Shown in pieces: positions 1 through 5,461 of a stretch of DNA of 5,461 bases. A program made the translations under genes and the position numbers. The notes below the pieces were generated by a model. The model was not told the origin of the DNA and searched no databases. It saw only the letters and a program-made list of their open reading frames with translations. The stretch covers positions 1 to 5,461 of the forward strand of contig JBKBXU010000308.1 of assembly GCA_046313675.1 (NCBI GenBank), given 5' to 3'. Positions within the stretch are counted from its first letter, which is position 1. Every line of letters begins with the position of its first letter. Source of the stretch: JBKBXU01 sp046313675 (GTDB taxonomy: Bacteria > Bacteroidota > Bacteroidia > Cytophagales > Cytophagaceae).

Positions 1-43
1 TATTCTTAAAGCTTGATTCACACAGAAAACAAGTGCTAAGTCA
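1..43. other. Left edge, no gene recognised
   Basis: This short stretch lies downstream of the minus-strand gene that ends at 44. On the minus strand an ATG overlaps that gene's stop (TAATG at 42-46), but it reads Met-Thr-stop, so it does not begin a gene. A minus-strand GTG further left is open to the edge for only a few codons and cannot be supported as a start. No U-tract hairpin is apparent. Confidence 0.5.
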
Positions 44-1123
44 TTAATTTTCAAAGCGAAGGTTGATCAGGGCAACAAAATCCTTTGCCGCGTCGCTTTC
101 GTAATTCCAATGGTATTTATCGGCAAATTTTTCGTGTAATGCATCCATAGCATTTTGGGCAGAAGATGATGCTTCGATAAGTGCAAGGGACTCTTCAAAA
201 TCCTCAGCATTTCCTTCAAAAAGAGCATTGGTAAAAAGAAATCGCTGATTTAGGGATACGGCTTTACGGACATCGTTTATCGTATTCTTCCTGTGATAGT
301 CCAGCAAGGTACGTTCCTCTTTTCTGAATTGATCATTTAAGGTAGGAGTTTGTTTATCCTCATTTATAAGGGGTTTTTCTGTAATGTTGGATCCGGTTTT
401 TGGCATTACTTCAATTTCCTCCTCAATAGCCGGGTTTGAAAAAGTTTCCGTTGGCTTAGCTTCTTCTTCCTTTTGCTCCAGGTTGATATGCGGAGAAGGT
501 GTTTCCACCTTAGGTTTAATGCCAATGTGGTCAAATTCTATTGCAAGTAAAGATGAAAACTCGTCAAGTGTTTTTTCTGTCTCCGAATTTACACTTTGAC
601 TGGGCAGGTCTTTAATTAGTAATTCAATATCATTCGCTGAAAATGGCTCTTTGCTAAGTTCTGCTTTTTCGATAAGCTGCACATAAAGTTCACGGTTTAT
701 TTTGTGAAATCTTTTTTGGTCTTTTATCTGTTGAGCGTTGGTGAAATCTCGTGAAGAAAGGTATTCTATAAGGTATTCTTTTGGCTCAAGTGCATAATAT
801 AAGGTGTCGTATATGGCCTTGTTTAATAAAGGCTTAAAGAATTCCTTTTTTATCAAAATATTGTTTGACAGCTTATTCAAAAGGTTCTTTAAAGCATCCT
901 TTACCTCGGAATTGTCATAATCGAAATAAGGGCTTTTCAGCTTTTCTTCCTCATCTTTCCAGCGATCAAATAAATTTCTTATTATAAATAAATTCAATTG
1001 ATTAATGGATGTAAGAATGATTATCTCCTTACCTGAAATTTCATTTTTATCTGAGAAAAATTCCGAAGAAATTTTTTCTGCCAAGGCCAGGCTGTATGAG
1101 TTCAGTTGAGGTTTGTTAATCAT
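44..1123 (-). CDS. Conserved-type hypothetical protein with acidic linker (unknown function)
   Basis: A 359-residue protein that I cannot assign a function. It has no signal peptide, transmembrane segment or catalytic motif, so it is probably cytoplasmic. Residues 1-175 are rich in amphipathic helices, including the stretch around NQLNLFIIRNLFDRW (41-55) and the KKEFFKPLLNKAIYDTL stretch (92-108). Residues about 203-266 form a Glu/Pro/Thr/Lys-rich, low-complexity segment that is probably a disordered linker. Residues about 280-357 form a compact domain beginning with the motif AVSLNQRFLFTNALF (288-302) and ending in Ala/Phe-rich helices. From memory, an SLNQRFLFxNxLF-like C-terminal module occurs in uncharacterised Bacteroidota proteins; this is recall, not a search result. 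The ATG at 1123 is chosen because an in-frame stop lies upstream with no intervening ATG. No Shine-Dalgarno sequence is visible, as is common in this phylum. The gene is divergent from porZ. Confidence 0.85.
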   Translation of the reverse strand: MINKPQLNSYSLALAEKISSEFFSDKNEISGKEIIILTSINQLNLFIIRNLFDRWKDEEEKLKSPYFDYDNSEVKDALKNLLNKLSNNILIKKEFFKPLLNKAIYDTLYYALEPKEYLIEYLSSRDFTNAQQIKDQKRFHKINRELYVQLIEKAELSKEPFSANDIELLIKDLPSQSVNSETEKTLDEFSSLLAIEFDHIGIKPKVETPSPHINLEQKEEEAKPTETFSNPAIEEEIEVMPKTGSNITEKPLINEDKQTPTLNDQFRKEERTLLDYHRKNTINDVRKAVSLNQRFLFTNALFEGNAEDFEESLALIEASSSAQNAMDALHEKFADKYHWNYESDAAKDFVALINLRFEN

Positions 1124-1148
1124 ATGAGAATTGGTATTTGTAGTTATG

Positions 1149-1156
1149 CAAATTTA
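1149..1156 (-). promoter_or_regulatory. Candidate -7 promoter box for the hypothetical gene
   Basis: Read on the minus strand this is TAAATTTG, an exact match to the Bacteroidota -7 consensus TAnnTTTG. It lies 25 bp upstream of the ATG at 1123, which would give a leader of roughly 20 nt. No TTTG is seen at the -33 position, and in such AT-rich DNA a chance match is easy. Confidence 0.3.
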
Positions 1157-1162
1157 ACCTTA

Positions 1163-1179
1163 AATAATTAAAAATTATT
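1163..1179. repeat. Short AT-only inverted repeat
   Basis: AATAATT (1163-1169) and AATTATT (1173-1179) are perfect inverted repeats around a 3-base spacer. It could be a small operator, but the arms are made only of A and T in an AT-rich region, so chance is a good explanation. Confidence 0.25.
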
Positions 1180-1201
1180 ATATGCTTTCAGTTCGGATGT
1201 T

Positions 1202-1209
1202 TATTTTTG
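1202..1209 (+). promoter_or_regulatory. porZ: Candidate -7 promoter box for porZ
   Basis: TATTTTTG matches TAnnTTTG exactly and lies about 75 bp upstream of the porZ ATG, implying a leader of about 65-70 nt that would contain the palindrome at 1234-1257. No TTTG -33 element is seen at the expected distance. Sequence match only. Confidence 0.3.
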
Positions 1210-1233
1210 TTACAACCCACCTTTACTGTATAC

Positions 1234-1257
1234 TATAACTTAAATTTAAGAGTTATA
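1234..1257. repeat. Near-palindrome upstream of porZ (possible operator)
   Basis: TATAACT (1234-1240) and AGTTATA (1251-1257) are perfect 7-bp inverted repeats around a 10-base spacer. A second, overlapping 12-bp perfect palindrome, CTTAAATTTAAG, occupies 1239-1250. The dyad symmetry near the porZ start could be a regulator-binding site or a leader hairpin, but it is AT-rich and no regulator can be named. Confidence 0.35.
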
Positions 1258-1283
1258 AAAGGTGGTATTTATTTAATATTTAT

Positions 1284-3542
1284 ATGTTTGGCAGGTTTTT
1301 AATATTTTTTTTACTGATACTTTGCACTTATTCTTTTGCTCAGGAAAGAGGGAGCGGAGTTGGGGCGTGGCGTTATCACTTCCAGAATAGTTCTATTGAA
1401 ACAGTAACCGTATCAGGAGATAAAATTTTTGCGGCATCGCCTTCTTCCTCCTACTATCTTGATGCCGATGATCATTCCATTAACCGATTTACCAAAGTTG
1501 AGGGCTTAAGTGGTGTTTCTGTGTCAAAGGTTAAATTTAATTCCTGGGATAACAGTGTCTTACTTACTTATGACGATGGTGACATTGATATTTTTAAGAA
1601 TAATGAATTGGTAAATATTAGTGATGTACGCCGCTCTTCAATTATAGGATCCCGTAAAGTAAATCATATATTTTTTAATAAAAGCACTGCTCTTTTATCG
1701 GCAGATTTTGGCTTGGTCTTCCTAAACTTAGTACGAGAAGAAGTAAGTGAAACCATTTTAAATCTTACTCCGGACGGAAGTCAGAATGCTGTGTATAGCT
1801 CTGTATTAAATGATGCCAGGGACAGTATATTTATTGCGACAGAAAGAGGATTGATGGTTGCCAGGTATCGATCCAATATAAATTTAATGGATTATGGCAA
1901 TTGGTACACCTATGGGGAGAGTGAAAACCTTCCTATTGAAGGTGTTTCCTCGGTTGTTTTATTTAAAGGTGTGCTGTTGGCATCCGTAAATAATGATGGA
2001 ATTTATCAGTTTAAAAACGGACTCTGGGAAAGAACGGACATTCTTGACCCGGGTTTAATTGTTCACAGCATGCAAATTAGCGCCGGCAACCTGCTTATTT
2101 GTGCCGGTAGGAAAGTTGTTCAAACTGCGGATCTTAGTTCGTATGTTTTCCATGAGGAGCTTGTCAGCGAGCCTCGCGAAGCGGTTATAGATTCTAATAA
2201 TGCCTTATGGATTGCTGATAAGAATAGAGGCTTGATCCGTTTTTACAATAATGCCTATTCCTTATTTAACCCGAATGGCCCCGGATCTGTATACAGCTTT
2301 AAGTTGTATTCCTATAATAAGTCTATGTTAAGCCTAACAGGAGGGTATAATATTAGTTTTGAGAATTTTTATAGGGCATCAGGTTATTCATCTTTTACGG
2401 ATAACTATTGGATAGACATACATCGGTATTCAATGAGTGGGTTTCCCTTGGCCGGAGATCTTGTGGATGCTGTTTTTAATCCGGCAGACAATACATTGTA
2501 TCTTGCTTCCTATATGAGTGGTTTATTGTCTGTTCGGCCCGATAACACTTTTTTTCTTGAAAGGGAACGATTCAACAAAGCATTTGATACTGTGATTAGA
2601 ATTTCTTCCGTTGCTATTGATAAAGATGGTAAGGTTTGGGTTGGGAACCATTCCTCACCTACCGGAAAACCTTCGCTATTTTCAAAAGATCTTTCTGGAA
2701 ACTGGAACGAATATAGCTTTCAGGAGATGAGGGCAAGGTTTCCCGTGGAAATAGTTGTTGATGATTTTGATAGCAAATGGATCAGGTGCAGAAATGCCGG
2801 AGGGCTTAGCGGAATAGTGGTGTTTAATGAAAAAGAGAATAGAACCAAGGTGTTTGCCAGTACAGCAAACGGCTTGCCCAATACTACCATAAATTGTATT
2901 TCAAAAGACCTTAACGGAGAAATTTGGGTTGGAACAAACGAAGGTGTGGCTGTATTTCAAAATCCTGCATTGGTGTTTTCCAATCAAAACTTTATTCTTC
3001 CAATATTTGAAGGTTTCCCATTATTGAAGGAGCAATCCATTAATGCGATCGCTGTAGATGGGGCAAACCGAAAATGGGTAGCTACAGGTAATGGTGTATG
3101 GCTTCTGAATGCTTCAGGAACGGAAAGCATTTTGCATTTTAATGAAGATAATAGCCCTTTAGTTTCAAATCGTGTATCGAGTGTATCGGTGCAAGGTAGT
3201 ACCGGAGAGGTTTTTTTTGGTACAGATAAAGGGATTATTTCCTACAGGGGAAATGCCAGTGAGGGAGGAAAGAAGCATTCTGATGTGAAAGTTTTCCCGA
3301 ACCCGGTTCTTCACAGTTTTACCGGCTATGTTGGGATTACCGGCCTGGTCAATAATGCGAGTGTTAAGATAACAGACATTCATGGAGCACTTGTTTTTGA
3401 AACGCAGGCAAACGGAGGCATGGTTTCCTGGAATGTTAGAGATTACAATGGGAAACGCGCCCGCGCCGGTATCTATCTTATTTTTTCTTCCGATAGTTCC
3501 GGGGAAGAAACCTTGGTTTCAAAAATAGCTATCCTTGATTAA
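1284..3542 (+). CDS. porZ: Type IX secretion system surface protein PorZ (beta-propeller plus CTD)
   Basis: A complete 752-residue protein. PorZ is part of the type IX secretion attachment complex with PorU, PorV and PorQ on the outer surface; in Porphyromonas gingivalis it binds anionic LPS and supplies it to the PorU sortase. A signal peptide (hydrophobic residues 5-18) has a likely cleavage site SFA|Q after residue 19. From about residue 28, the WRYHF...VSGDKIFAASPSS segment followed by the FTKVEGLSGVSVSKVKFN stretch is typical of the PorZ N-terminal propeller. Propeller-blade motifs of the xxWIGTxxGL type recur at Trp309, Trp452, Trp499, Trp548 and Trp598. Residues about 668-752 form a type A T9SS sorting domain: KVFPNP at 669-674, then a beta-sandwich with NGKRARAGIYLI near the end. 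Length is close to the 776 residues of P. gingivalis PorZ. The start follows an in-frame stop at 1236-1238; no Shine-Dalgarno is close. It could be misread as a two-component-regulator propeller protein, but it lacks kinase and HTH domains. Confidence 0.87.
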   Translation: MFGRFLIFFLLILCTYSFAQERGSGVGAWRYHFQNSSIETVTVSGDKIFAASPSSSYYLDADDHSINRFTKVEGLSGVSVSKVKFNSWDNSVLLTYDDGDIDIFKNNELVNISDVRRSSIIGSRKVNHIFFNKSTALLSADFGLVFLNLVREEVSETILNLTPDGSQNAVYSSVLNDARDSIFIATERGLMVARYRSNINLMDYGNWYTYGESENLPIEGVSSVVLFKGVLLASVNNDGIYQFKNGLWERTDILDPGLIVHSMQISAGNLLICAGRKVVQTADLSSYVFHEELVSEPREAVIDSNNALWIADKNRGLIRFYNNAYSLFNPNGPGSVYSFKLYSYNKSMLSLTGGYNISFENFYRASGYSSFTDNYWIDIHRYSMSGFPLAGDLVDAVFNPADNTLYLASYMSGLLSVRPDNTFFLERERFNKAFDTVIRISSVAIDKDGKVWVGNHSSPTGKPSLFSKDLSGNWNEYSFQEMRARFPVEIVVDDFDSKWIRCRNAGGLSGIVVFNEKENRTKVFASTANGLPNTTINCISKDLNGEIWVGTNEGVAVFQNPALVFSNQNFILPIFEGFPLLKEQSINAIAVDGANRKWVATGNGVWLLNASGTESILHFNEDNSPLVSNRVSSVSVQGSTGEVFFGTDKGIISYRGNASEGGKKHSDVKVFPNPVLHSFTGYVGITGLVNNASVKITDIHGALVFETQANGGMVSWNVRDYNGKRARAGIYLIFSSDSSGEETLVSKIAILD

Positions 3543-3562
3543 GGTTCTTTCATAAAAGGATA
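3521..3562 (-). terminator. Weak candidate terminator for pruA inside the end of porZ
   Basis: TATCCTT (3530-3536) and AAGGATA (3556-3562) are inverted repeats around 19 bases. On the minus strand they are followed within a few bases by a run of five T (complement of 3521-3525). This would end pruA transcripts while lying across the two stop codons and the last porZ codons. The stem is short and AT-rich and the loop long, so support is slight. No T-run follows it on the plus strand, so it gives no clear porZ terminator. Confidence 0.22.
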
Positions 3563-4671
3563 CGTAAACTCTTCAGGAGGCAGAAAGTTTTCTTTGATAA
3601 CTCTTGGAGATACCCAGCGGAGCAGATTAAACATGGCTCCTGCCTTATCGTTGGTTCCTGATGCCCTGGAGCCACCAAATGGCTGTTGTCCTACAACTGC
3701 CCCCGTTGGCTTATCATTAATATAAAAGTTGCCCGCCGCATTTTTAAGCTTTTCGCTAACATGTTGTATAACACTTCTGTCAGTTGCAAATATTGCCCCG
3801 GTAAGTGCATATGGAGAGGTTGAGTCAACCTTGTCAATGATGAGCTCGAAATCCTTAGGCTCATAAACATAGATGCTAAGGACAGGCCCAAAAATTTCTT
3901 CACACATAGTTACATAGTCCGGGTCTTTGACAAGTAGTATGGTTGGATCAATAAAATATCCTTTGCTTTTATCGCAGGTACCTCCAAATAAAACTTCTAC
4001 CTGATCAGATTTTTTGGCAGCTTCTATATAGGCTCTTATTTTGTCAAAAGATTTTTCATCAATTACGGCATTTACAAAATTTCTGAAGTCTTCAGGAGGG
4101 CCAACTTTTATTTCTGACAACTTCAGTAAGAGGTCTTCTTTTAATTGTGGCCACAAATTGGATGGTATATATGCTCTGGATGCTGCTGAACACTTTTGTC
4201 CCTGGTATTCAAATGCTCCCCTTATCAGGGCTGTAGACAGTCGTTTTACCTGCGCTGATTCATGAGCCAGTACAAAATCTTTCCCTCCGGTTTCCCCTAC
4301 TATTCTGGGGTAAGACTGGTACTTGTTTATGTTTTGCCCTATTTTAGTCCATATTTGTTGGAAAACCGCTGTGCTTCCTGTAAAGTGTATGCCTCCGAAG
4401 TCCTTATGGTTAAACACCTCTTCTGCCGCTTCCACACCATCTACGTATATCAGGTTTATAACCCCTTTCGGCAGACCTGCTTCTAAAAATATTTCCATAA
4501 GCAGATTGGCGGAGTAAATTTGCGAAAATGCGGGTTTCCACACTATTGTATTTCCCATTAGTGCGGCAGAGGTTGGGAGATTACCTGCAATGGCAGTAAA
4601 GTTAAACGGAGTAAGCGCATATACAAATCCTTCCAAAGGACGGTATTCCATTCGATTCAAGATGTTCTTAT
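3539..4671 (-). CDS. pruA: L-glutamate gamma-semialdehyde dehydrogenase, C-terminal part of gap-split pruA
   Basis: This is the larger part of one pruA gene whose N-terminal part is at 4689-5147; a few more codons (YSLQ) continue in this frame at 4682-4695 beyond the N run. The enzyme oxidises glutamate 5-semialdehyde, in equilibrium with pyrroline-5-carboxylate, to glutamate with NAD+, the last step of proline catabolism, in the cytoplasm. Visible aldehyde dehydrogenase signatures are TPFNFTAIAGN (oxyanion Asn), VWKPA (cofactor Lys), FTGSTAVF, VGETGGKD with the general-base Glu (codon 4292-4294), EYQGQKCSAASRAY with the catalytic Cys (codon 4190-4192), EEIFGPVL and GQQPFGGSRASGTNDKAG. The ending LLRWVSPRVIKENF through YPFMKEP is typical of Bacteroidota PruA. 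The stop codon overlaps that of porZ. All active-site residues are present, so the gene is probably functional. Confidence 0.93.
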
Positions 4672-4681
4672 NNNNNNNNNN
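4672..4681. other. Assembly gap (10 N) within pruA
   Basis: Ten undetermined bases interrupt pruA just after the NAFQAEIDSACEMIDFLRFN region. Bacteroidota PruA proteins normally have about nine residues where this gap leaves room for about four, so the N run is probably a placeholder shorter than the real missing sequence, by roughly 15 bases. That estimate rests on remembered family sequences. Confidence 0.95.
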
Positions 4682-4688
4682 CTGCAAA

Positions 4689-4697
4689 CTATACATT
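4689..4697 (-). other. pruA: Frameshift in pruA next to the assembly gap
   Basis: The frame encoding RFNV meets TAG here, while the frame encoding YSLQ and the rest of the enzyme starts one base into the Val codon. The local sequence is ATGTATAG; loss of one TA unit from an original GTATATAG, or loss of five bases, would restore the reading. Because it lies within 16 bases of a contig end, an assembly or low-coverage sequence error is the simplest explanation; a real mutation is possible. Confidence 0.85.
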
Positions 4698-5147
4698 GAA
4701 ACGTAGAAAATCTATCATTTCACAAGCTGAATCTATTTCTGCCTGGAAGGCATTTTTTGATTGGCCAAGCATTGTGGCAGCATTCAATTTCGCTCTGTAT
4801 GGCCCTGCTATCAGATCTGCAGCTTTTAAAAAAATTGCCGCTCGCTCATTAAAAGGCATTTTCTGCCAGGCATCTTTAGCTCTGATGGCACAGTTAATAG
4901 CATCCGTTGCGTGGGATTTATTCCCCAAGTGAAAATGCCCAAGAATGTGTTTGTGATCATGGGGAGGAGATATTGCTTGTTTGTTCCCGGTATAAACCTT
5001 TTCACCTCCTATGTACATGGGAATATCTATTGTGACAGAGCGGGCATCCTTTAAGGCCTGTTTTAACTCCGCCCGTTCTTGTGAACCGGGAGCATAGCTT
5101 AAAATGGTTTCATTTTTCGGTTCCGGAATTTTATAATTTCCTCCCAT
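4689..5147 (-). CDS. pruA: L-glutamate gamma-semialdehyde dehydrogenase, N-terminal part of gap-split pruA
   Basis: The first 152 residues of the same pruA gene. Family-typical segments are SYAPGSQERAELKQALKDAR (17-36), DIPMYIGGEKVYTGN (41-55), PPHDHKHILGHFHLGNKSH (61-79), ERAAIFLKAADLIAGPYRAK (101-120) and LNAATMLGQSKNAFQAEID (121-139). The frame then runs into TAG at 4689-4691 directly after RFNV. The expected continuation (YSLQ, then the part beyond the N run) is in another frame, reached by adding two or five bases near 4689-4697. Joined, the two parts give about 536 residues against a usual length of about 543. The start is ATG 5147, with an in-frame stop at 5160-5162 just upstream; only a weak GGAT lies before it. 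The HAD gene ends 24 bp upstream on the same strand, suggesting an operon. Confidence 0.92.
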   Translation of the reverse strand: MGGNYKIPEPKNETILSYAPGSQERAELKQALKDARSVTIDIPMYIGGEKVYTGNKQAISPPHDHKHILGHFHLGNKSHATDAINCAIRAKDAWQKMPFNERAAIFLKAADLIAGPYRAKLNAATMLGQSKNAFQAEIDSACEMIDFLRFNV

Positions 5148-5171
5148 GGCGATCCAGTTTTATAGTTTTTA

Positions 5172-5461
5172 TTAAAATATGTTTAATAGTTCACTCAAGC
5201 AAAAAATTTCGTAATTGAGTTCTTCCTTATGTGTATTTCTGTTGGGGTTAAAGTAGACAGCATCTACCCCGGCTTTTCGAGAACCCAGAATATCAGCTTC
5301 CAGGTCATCGCCGATCATTATGCATTGATTGCAGGATGCATTTGCTTTTTTCAGTGCATGATTATATATCCTCACATCGGGTTTTAAATAACCACAGGAC
5401 TCTGAATTAATAATTTCCTTAAAGTAACCCCTTATGTTTGTATTGTTAATTTTGATTTCTT
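5172..5461 (-). CDS. HAD-superfamily hydrolase, YjjG-like nucleotidase (C-terminal part, cut by window edge)
   Basis: Only the last 95 residues are in the window; the frame stays open to the right edge, so the apparent internal GTG at 5375 is not the start. The fragment shows HAD motif III (Lys in GYLKPDVRIYNHAL, residues 23-36 of the fragment) and motif IV (MIGDDLEADILGSRKAG, Mg2+-binding Asp pair at 51-52), followed by GVDAVYFNPNR and a short C-terminal helix. The nucleophile motif DxDxT and motif II lie outside the window. The spacing and the VYFNPN ending resemble the YjjG-type noncanonical pyrimidine nucleotidases common in Bacteroidota, which dephosphorylate nucleoside monophosphates. 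A general haloacid-dehalogenase-like phosphatase is the alternative. It lies 24 bp upstream of pruA on the same strand and probably shares a transcript. Confidence 0.85.
   Translation of the reverse strand, partial: EIKINNTNIRGYFKEIINSESCGYLKPDVRIYNHALKKANASCNQCIMIGDDLEADILGSRKAGVDAVYFNPNRNTHKEELNYEIFCLSELLNIF

Larger units (their letters stand above)
1124..1283. promoter_or_regulatory. Divergent promoter region between the hypothetical gene and porZ
   Basis: A very AT-rich 160-bp intergenic stretch separates two genes transcribed away from each other, so both promoters should lie here. It holds one exact match to the Bacteroidota -7 consensus TAnnTTTG on each strand and two short inverted repeats. 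No RNA gene or small ORF with support was seen. Neither -7 match has a convincing TTTG -33 box at the usual spacing, so promoter identity is tentative. Confidence 0.6.

Noticed and set aside
42..46. TAATG stop-start overlap suggesting a coupled downstream minus-strand gene
   Set aside because: The ATG reads Met-Thr-stop, so no gene begins there.
384..599. Plus-strand 71-residue open frame opposite the hypothetical gene
   Set aside because: It is Ser-rich only because it is antisense to the Glu/Pro/Thr-rich linker of the real gene.
1305..1312. Run of eight T in the porZ signal peptide (and another near 3211) as a phase-variation tract
   Set aside because: Eight-base T runs are common in AT-rich genomes, the frame is intact at both, and they simply encode Phe/Leu-rich stretches; nothing points to switching.
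1314..1325. Possible lipobox (LILC) in the PorZ signal peptide
   Set aside because: The residue before the Cys is Leu, not Gly, Ala or Ser, and a good signal peptidase I site SFA|Q follows. Lipoprotein processing is unlikely.
3165..3383. Minus-strand 72-residue open frame inside porZ
   Set aside because: It lies wholly within the porZ coding region, over the last blade and the start of the CTD, and has no independent support.
1284..3542. Reading the propeller protein as a hybrid two-component sensor
   Set aside because: The blade motifs resemble two-component regulator propellers, but there is no transmembrane segment after the propeller, no kinase, receiver or HTH domain, and the C-terminus is a T9SS sorting domain.
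4041..4517. Plus-strand open frames opposite pruA
   Set aside because: They are antisense shadows of a conserved aldehyde dehydrogenase, have no recognisable protein features and overlap one another.
1..5461. A new defence, mobile or biosynthetic system
   Set aside because: All genes but one belong to known housekeeping or secretion families, there are no transposase, integrase, toxin-antitoxin or CRISPR signs, and the gene order shows no dedicated cluster.

Overview
The window looks like ordinary core chromosome from an AT-rich member of the Bacteroidota, probably a marine or environmental Cytophagales- or Flavobacteriia-like bacterium. Four things support this: a PorZ-type two-propeller protein carrying a type IX secretion C-terminal domain, a PruA of the characteristic Bacteroidota type, a HAD nucleotidase of the YjjG type, and start codons without clear Shine-Dalgarno sequences. 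A run of 10 N shows that it comes from a draft scaffold. I see no mobile element, CRISPR array, tRNA or rRNA.

Layout. 44-1123 (minus) encodes a 359-residue protein of unknown function with a helical N-terminal domain, an acidic linker and a compact C-terminal domain. 1124-1283 is a 160-bp divergent intergenic region with candidate -7 boxes on both strands and a near-palindrome. 1284-3542 (plus) is porZ, complete, with signal peptide and CTD. 3539-5147 (minus) is pruA, convergent with porZ and sharing the TTAA stop palindrome with it. It is split by a scaffold gap (4672-4681) and an adjacent frameshift (about 4689-4697), which most likely reflect poor assembly rather than a dead gene. 5172 to the right edge (minus) is the C-terminal 95 residues of a HAD hydrolase, 24 bp upstream of pruA and probably co-transcribed with it.

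Function. PorZ belongs to the cell-surface attachment complex of the type IX secretion system (PorU/V/Q/Z), which joins secreted CTD proteins to anionic LPS. PruA oxidises glutamate semialdehyde to glutamate at the end of proline catabolism. The HAD protein is probably a nucleotide or phosphate-ester phosphatase. No pathway evidently links the three, so this looks like a housekeeping neighbourhood rather than a dedicated system. The least explained element is the unknown protein divergent from porZ. No convincing previously undescribed system is visible here.
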